Part shown: piece by piece, positions 59,662-64,000 of the stretch | How the letters are laid out: each line of letters begins with the position of its first letter | How positions within the stretch are numbered: position 1 is the first letter of the stretch | Source: Helianthus annuus | Taxonomy: Eukaryota; Streptophyta; Magnoliopsida; Asterales; Asteraceae | DNA: 64,000 nt | Direction: 5' to 3' | Assembly: GCF_002127325.2 (NCBI RefSeq) | Contig: NC_035435.2 | Span: 128,193,893 to 128,257,892 of the forward strand | Translations under genes and position numbers: made by a program | The notes under the pieces: generated by a model | What the model saw: the letters and a program-made list of their open reading frames with translations, nothing else | What the model was told of the DNA's origin: nothing | The model's database searches: none

Positions 59662-61881
59662 TGTGGTATCAGAGCATATGTTGATTAGTCAGTTCTGTTT
59701 TCTTATCCATCAATTCTGGGGTAGAAATCTGGAAAACGGAATTTTGATAACTTAATAAACCTAAGAGCCGGTTTCAAGTCATAAAGATCCACTCGAGATC
59801 ACTGTTTCGAGGAAAATAATTTGTTTTAAATGTATCGAAATCAAAACGTGTAAACTTATAACCGAAATCTGTTTTAGAAATGCCTTAAAATTCAGGTTTC
59901 GGGTTCCAGAATTTGTGTTTTATTTTTTTAGGGTTCATCATGTTCTTAGGAAAATTCGAAAATCCTTTATGTTTTGGAATGTAATTAGGATTGATGAGTG
60001 TTTTTTCTTGTTTGATCCAATTTTATCTTTTAAGTTTATTCGAAAACTGTTAAAAAGATATACAGTTATAATTTTCGAAATCCTTGATAAATTTAGATCA
60101 ACAATAAAACAGGAAACACTATCACACAATCCCTTAAATTTCGAGTTTTCAGTTATTATCACATTAACAGCTGTTAACAGGAAGTTTCGAAGTCCTTTTC
60201 AACAAGCCGAGACCAAGATCTCGACTCGAGACCACGAGATCTCGACTCGAAATCATAAATGTTCTCAAATATTCACAGCTCGAGACAACGATTTCGACTT
60301 GAGACCACTAAGGTTTCAACTAAGGGCTTCAATCTTCACAACTCGAGACCATGGTTGCGACTCGAGACCTCATAAGGAGTCGAGATCTCATAATTCACAA
60401 CAGTCGAGACCATGATTGCGACTCGAGACACTGAGGTTGCTACTCGAGACCTTAATGAGTCGAGACCTCATAATGATGAGTCGAGACCTCATAATGATGA
60501 GTCGAGACTTGACTCGAGATCTCACTCGAGACCTCATAACTGAGTCGAGATCTCACTCGAAACCTCATTATTTTAGGCTGTTTAATATGAACTAAGATTT
60601 AGCTACTAAATAATTGGTTTTTGTAATTACCTAGTTAATTAATCAGAATCAGATAATGTTTTACAAAACCAAAATGGCTTAACTTGAATGAGCTTTTGAT
60701 GTATCATTTCTGGCCAAAGCTGATTTGATACATCTACTTATCATTTATGTATTACGAAAGCCATGTTAAGTGTGCATCATAAACATGAATGTCTTAATAT
60801 CTGGCCAAAGCTGATTTAATTCCTTCATAAATGGCAAACTTAACAAGTGCATAACTAAAGTGATTGTCTCAATTTCTGGCCAAAGCTGATTTGTTACAAT
60901 CACTTTGCACACATGCTTAAATGATTACACTTCTGGTCAAAGCTGATTTGTTTTCGTTTAAGTAGAATTTTAACTAAGTCTATTATTTTGATGTTAGTAA
61001 TAGACAATATCACAGCTTCATAATATAAAATGGTCATTATTTATACATGCCTTAGTTTAACGTGCCCTTAGATCACATTAGGACTTCTTCCTTAGTATCA
61101 TAACTTGCTCATCTTATTTCCACTATCAGCGCCCAATTATGGGATTCCACCTTTGACTGGTGATAACTTTGCTGCATGGAAGGATGCTCTCATGCTTACA
61201 CTTGGATTGCTGGACTTTGACTATACTCTTAGAGAGAATAAGCCAGCGGACCTTACTACACAAAGTACTGCTGCTGAGCAGTTAACTCATGAAAAGTGGA
61301 CAAGGTGTAACCGCATGTCTCTCATGTTCATGAAGCAGTCCATAAGCAATGCAATCAGGGGAGCCATTCCTGATTCTGAAGATGCTAAAACCTACTTGGC
61401 TTCTGTGGAGGCGCAGTTCAAGGGGACGTCTAAAGCACACGCTAGTACCCTTATCCTCAAGCTGGTGACGACTAAGTATGATGGGAGGAGCGGCATTCGC
61501 GAGCACATCATGATGATGAATGACATGGCCAATAAGCTGAAGGGGCTGGAAATGGAAATCAGTGATGGTTTCCTTGTTCATTTCATCATTACTTCGCTTC
61601 CTTCGTCCTTTGAAGCATTCAAGATCAATTACAACACTCAGAAGGACAAATGGACGATGAGTGAGCTGGTCGCTATGTGCGTACAGGAGGAAGAGCGTAT
61701 GAGGATGGATCGCACTACCGATGTTGCTAACTTCACTACCTCCAACTCTAAGAAAAGGAAGAACAATCATCAGAGGAAGGATGCTTCTAAAGTCCAAAGG
61801 CCCAATCTCAATACAAGTGCACCTTCCAGCTCTAAGAACTCCTTAGGCAGAATCCACTGCAAGTTATGTAAAAAGGCATGA
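59554..61881 (+). CDS. Copia gag, predicted spliced gene with start codon in the LTR
   Basis: Exon 1 59554-59614 encodes 20 residues (MSNSMSSSLTGF...SAVT) plus one base; donor GTATGT. Exon 2 starts at 61130 after acceptor CCACTATCAG and continues in frame (APNYGIPPLTGDNFAAWKDAL). The core has MSLMFMKQSI, VEAQFKGTS, FLVHFIITSLPSSFEAF and INYNTQKDKW, as in Copia UBN2-type gag, then a basic Ser/Lys linker. The frame ends at TGA 61879-61881 inside the zinc knuckle (CKLCKKA-stop-HMQKEC), where a glycine normally stands. Without splicing, the only Met for exon 2 is at 61105, in an intron-like context. Confidence 0.75.
59664..59675 (+). other. Primer binding site of the Copia element, unit B
   Basis: TGGTATCAGAGC, complementary to the initiator methionine tRNA 3' end. 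It lies inside the predicted gag intron. The unit A copy is at 46346-46357. Confidence 0.9.
60204..60571 (+). repeat. TCGAGACC motif array, unit B
   Basis: Counterpart of 46886-47253. It includes TGGTTGCGACTCGAGACC (60352-60369), which also occurs in the sense strand of the Tekay LTR. Confidence 0.85.
60706..60951 (+). repeat. Four copies of CTGGCCAAAGCTGATTTG, unit B
   Basis: Counterpart of 47388-47633. Confidence 0.8.
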
Positions 61882-63393
61882 CACATGCAGAAGGAATGCC
61901 CTGACTTTAAAGAGTGGCTGGCTAAGAAAGGTAACGATTATTTTATGATACTTGAGTCCTATAATTTAAGTGTTCCTGCTAATTCTTGGTGGTTTGATTC
62001 TGGTTCTATGGTTCAAGTTACCAATTCAACTCAGGGATTCCTTACAATCCGGAAGCTGGAAAGAAACCAAAGAACGCTTAAGGTTGGGGATGATCGAGAA
62101 TTAGAAGTGAAGGCCATTGGAACATTACAATTATTTATGAAAACTGGTTTATGTATTAAACTTTATGATACCTTATATGTTCCTGAGGTAACTCGAAACC
62201 TTGTATCAGGACCAAAGTTAGACATGGACGGTTTTATTGTTTCCCATGGTCATCGCAAAATCTCTATCCTCTATGATTTTGTTCTTTATGGTACTGGTAT
62301 TCTGGATGGTGGTCTCTATAGATTAGAACTAGATGATAATTTTTCCAAAACTTTGTTGTCATATAACATTAATGAATCACTCATAAAGATGAAAGAGAAA
62401 CGAGACTTAGAGACTTTGTCCATGTTGTGGCATCAACGTTTAGGCCACATCTCAAAAGAACGATTAAATCGTCTCGTAAAGGATGAATTCTTACCTCCTC
62501 TCGATTTCTCTGATTTTGGAACACGTGTCAAATGTCTTAAAGGTAAAATGACATTAGTGAATAAGAAAGGTGCCACTAGGAGCTCTAATTTATTAGAACT
62601 CATTCACACTGACATTAGTGGACCCTACCAAATCGCTGGCATAACAGGACATATTTCATTTATCACTTTCATTGATGATTATTCTCGTTACATGTACTTG
62701 TATCTTATTAAGGAAAAGTCTGAATCTCTAACAACTTTTAAAGATTATAAGGCTAAAGTTGAAAAGCAATTAGATCGTCAGATTAAAGTTGTGAGATCAG
62801 ATAGAGGCGGTGAATATTATGGAAGACATACTGATGTGGGTCAAGCTCCTGGTCCATTTTATGAGTTTTGTAAGGGCCAGGGGATTGTGAACCAATACAC
62901 CATGCCTGGTACACCTCAGCAGAACGGTGTCATTGAAAGAAGGAACCGTACCCTTATGAACATGGTGCGCAGTATGTTAGCCAACACTAATTTACCATTA
63001 TTCCTCTGGACTGAAGCGTTAAAAGCAGTTGTTCATATACTCAATAGAGTTCCTTCTAAGTTCGTCCCTAAAACTCCTTATGAACTTTGGACAGGAAGGA
63101 AACCGAGTCTTAAATATATGAAAGTATGGGGCTGCATTGCTGAAGCAAAACTTTACAATCCTTTCCTAAGGAAACTTGACCCTAAAACAGTTACCTGTTT
63201 CTTTATCGGGTACCCTGATAATTCAAAGGGTTATCGTTTCTATTGTCCTTCCCATGTCACCCGTATTGTTGAAACCAAGCGTGCTACGTTCCTGGAGGAT
63301 TTCAAGGTCAGTGGGAGCAGTACCAACCTTACGGAGAATTGCAAGAAGTACAAGACGCGGGGGGGAGAGACTCGTCGCTTACCATTACTCTGA
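61882..63393 (+). pseudogene. Copia pol: protease and integrase
   Basis: In the same frame as gag, after the TGA. The rest of the zinc knuckle (HMQKEC) is followed by protease ([13 protein letters not shown], about residues 36-47, and [13 protein letters not shown]). Integrase has the zinc site ([10 protein letters not shown]...CLKGK), D in HTDISGP, D in SDRGGEYYG and E in GVIERRNRT, the DDE triad. [14 protein letters not shown] and [13 protein letters not shown] mark its C-terminus. The frame ends at 63393, while RT continues in another frame from about 63290-63370. Confidence 0.88.
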
Positions 63394-64000
63394 TTACTCC
63401 TCTTGTACCCAATGCAGCTACTGCACCCGAAGCTACTGCACCAACTCCAAATTCACCTCTACAATCAGAACCCATTATACCTCATGACAAAGGCACATCA
63501 AACGCTCAACACCAAGACATCGCTGAACCCGATAATCCACTCAGGAGGTCATCTAGGCAAAGAAGGCCTACTAATTGGGATGATTATGTTACCTACCTGA
63601 CTGAAATGGATCCCGGAAAGCTTAATGATCCTATCTCTTACAATGAAGCCATAAGCAGTGATCAGTCTTCTGAATGGAATAAAGCAATGATTGATGAGCT
63701 TGAATCTATGAAGAAAAATGACGTTTGGGATTTGGTAGAATTACCCAACGGTGTCAAACCCGTAGGATGCAAATGGGTGTTCAAAACAAAACTGGACCCG
63801 AATGGGAACGTTGAACGCTACAAAGCGAGATTGGTTGCAAAGGGCTACACTCAGAAAGAGGGAATTGATTATCAAGAGACGTTTTCACCTGTCTCTCGTA
63901 AAGATTCATTAAGGATCGTCATGGCCCTAGTAGCTCATTTTGATTTAGAGTTACATCAGATGTACATTAAAACCGCTTTCCTTAACGGAGACTTGGACGA
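63340..64000 (+). pseudogene. Copia reverse transcriptase, N-terminal part, truncated by the window
   Basis: The frame after the integrase frame is open to the window end: a Pro/Thr-rich linker, RRSSRQRRPTNWDDYV, EWNKAMIDELESMKKNDVWDLVELP, KWVFKTKLDPNGNVERYKARLVAKGYTQKEGIDYQETFSPV, then HQMYIKTAFLNGDLD. The last block is RT motif A, where Copia elements have Asp before V/I-KTAFLNG; here it is Tyr (TAC). The first catalytic Asp is therefore lost, so this copy should be unable to reverse-transcribe. Confidence 0.85.

Larger units (their letters stand above)
59615..61129 (+). other. Predicted 1,515-nt gag intron containing the PBS
   Basis: GTATGT...CAG, same length in units A (46297-47811) and B. 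It contains the end of the LTR, the PBS, the TCGAGACC array and the CTGGCCAAAGCTGATTTG array. Splicing would yield gag mRNA; only unspliced RNA could be reverse-transcribed. Confidence 0.6.
48468..61714. repeat. Tandem duplication unit B (~11 kb plus Harbinger insert)
   Basis: Direct copy of unit A in the same orientation. Differences: the Harbinger element 48710-50854; a 19-bp tandem duplication (AATTAATGCATCAGCCACC) near 50890-50925; and scattered point changes. At 61714 the copies part, because the Copia element continues here. Confidence 0.95.
59225..64000 (+). mobile_element. Ty1/copia retrotransposon, running off the window
   Basis: 5' LTR, PBS, long leader/intron with motif arrays, gag, protease, integrase and the start of reverse transcriptase, in the Copia order (integrase before RT). 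The 3' part lies beyond the window. The coding part is damaged: a TGA in the zinc knuckle, a frame break after integrase and a missing catalytic Asp in RT. Confidence 0.93.

Overview
This is a 64 kb piece of plant nuclear DNA. Spliced genes with plant TATA boxes, a DUF599 membrane-protein family, a PBP1/KIC-type EF-hand gene, and dense nested LTR retrotransposons, LINEs, a SINE, MULE, hAT, CACTA, PIF/Harbinger and Helitron pieces all point to a eudicot. The Asteraceae are my best guess, but that is inference and not proven here. Roughly 90% of the window is mobile DNA or its debris; host genes are few and small.

Layout, left part: 1-905 is the 3' end of an old Copia element. 925-3437 is a decayed LINE. 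3660-4233 is a 5'-truncated DUF599 gene. 4709-5387 is a foldback MITE. 5636-11636 is a chain of four inverted-repeat (MULE-like) elements separated only by (TA)n; the last is 4.7 kb and carries captured sequence. A second copy of the left-edge Copia LTR (11801-22714) is split by a very young 9.76 kb Ty3/gypsy element of Tekay type (11935-21695, minus strand, TSD atcaa), and its right half carries a Harbinger MITE.

Layout, middle: a Copia 5' LTR and leader (22715-24273) lead into a second chain of seven TA-flanked foldback elements (24274-28144). Then come Helitron-like ends with gene debris (28145-33371) and well-bounded small elements: MULE 34271-34632, hAT 34736-35090, MULE 35832-36230 and a tRNA-type SINE 36889-37206.

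Layout, right part: an ~11 kb tandem duplication (unit A 37306-48396; unit B 48468-61714). Each unit holds an intact two-exon DUF599 gene, a three-level nest of Copia/non-autonomous LTR elements, a CACTA MITE, an intact PBP1/KIC gene, a LINE 3' end and the 5' part of a Copia element. Unit B also carries an intact PIF/Harbinger transposase element (48710-50854) whose exact empty site is seen in unit A. In unit B the Copia element continues into gag-pol and runs off the window end.

The most notable points are: two LTR elements whose gag appears to need splicing, one of them with its start codon inside the LTR and its primer binding site inside the intron; an 18-bp motif array shared by these two unrelated elements; chains of palindromic elements that keep inserting into TA tracts; and a mosaic tandem duplication with a SINE-head fragment at its junction. 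All boundaries were read by eye.
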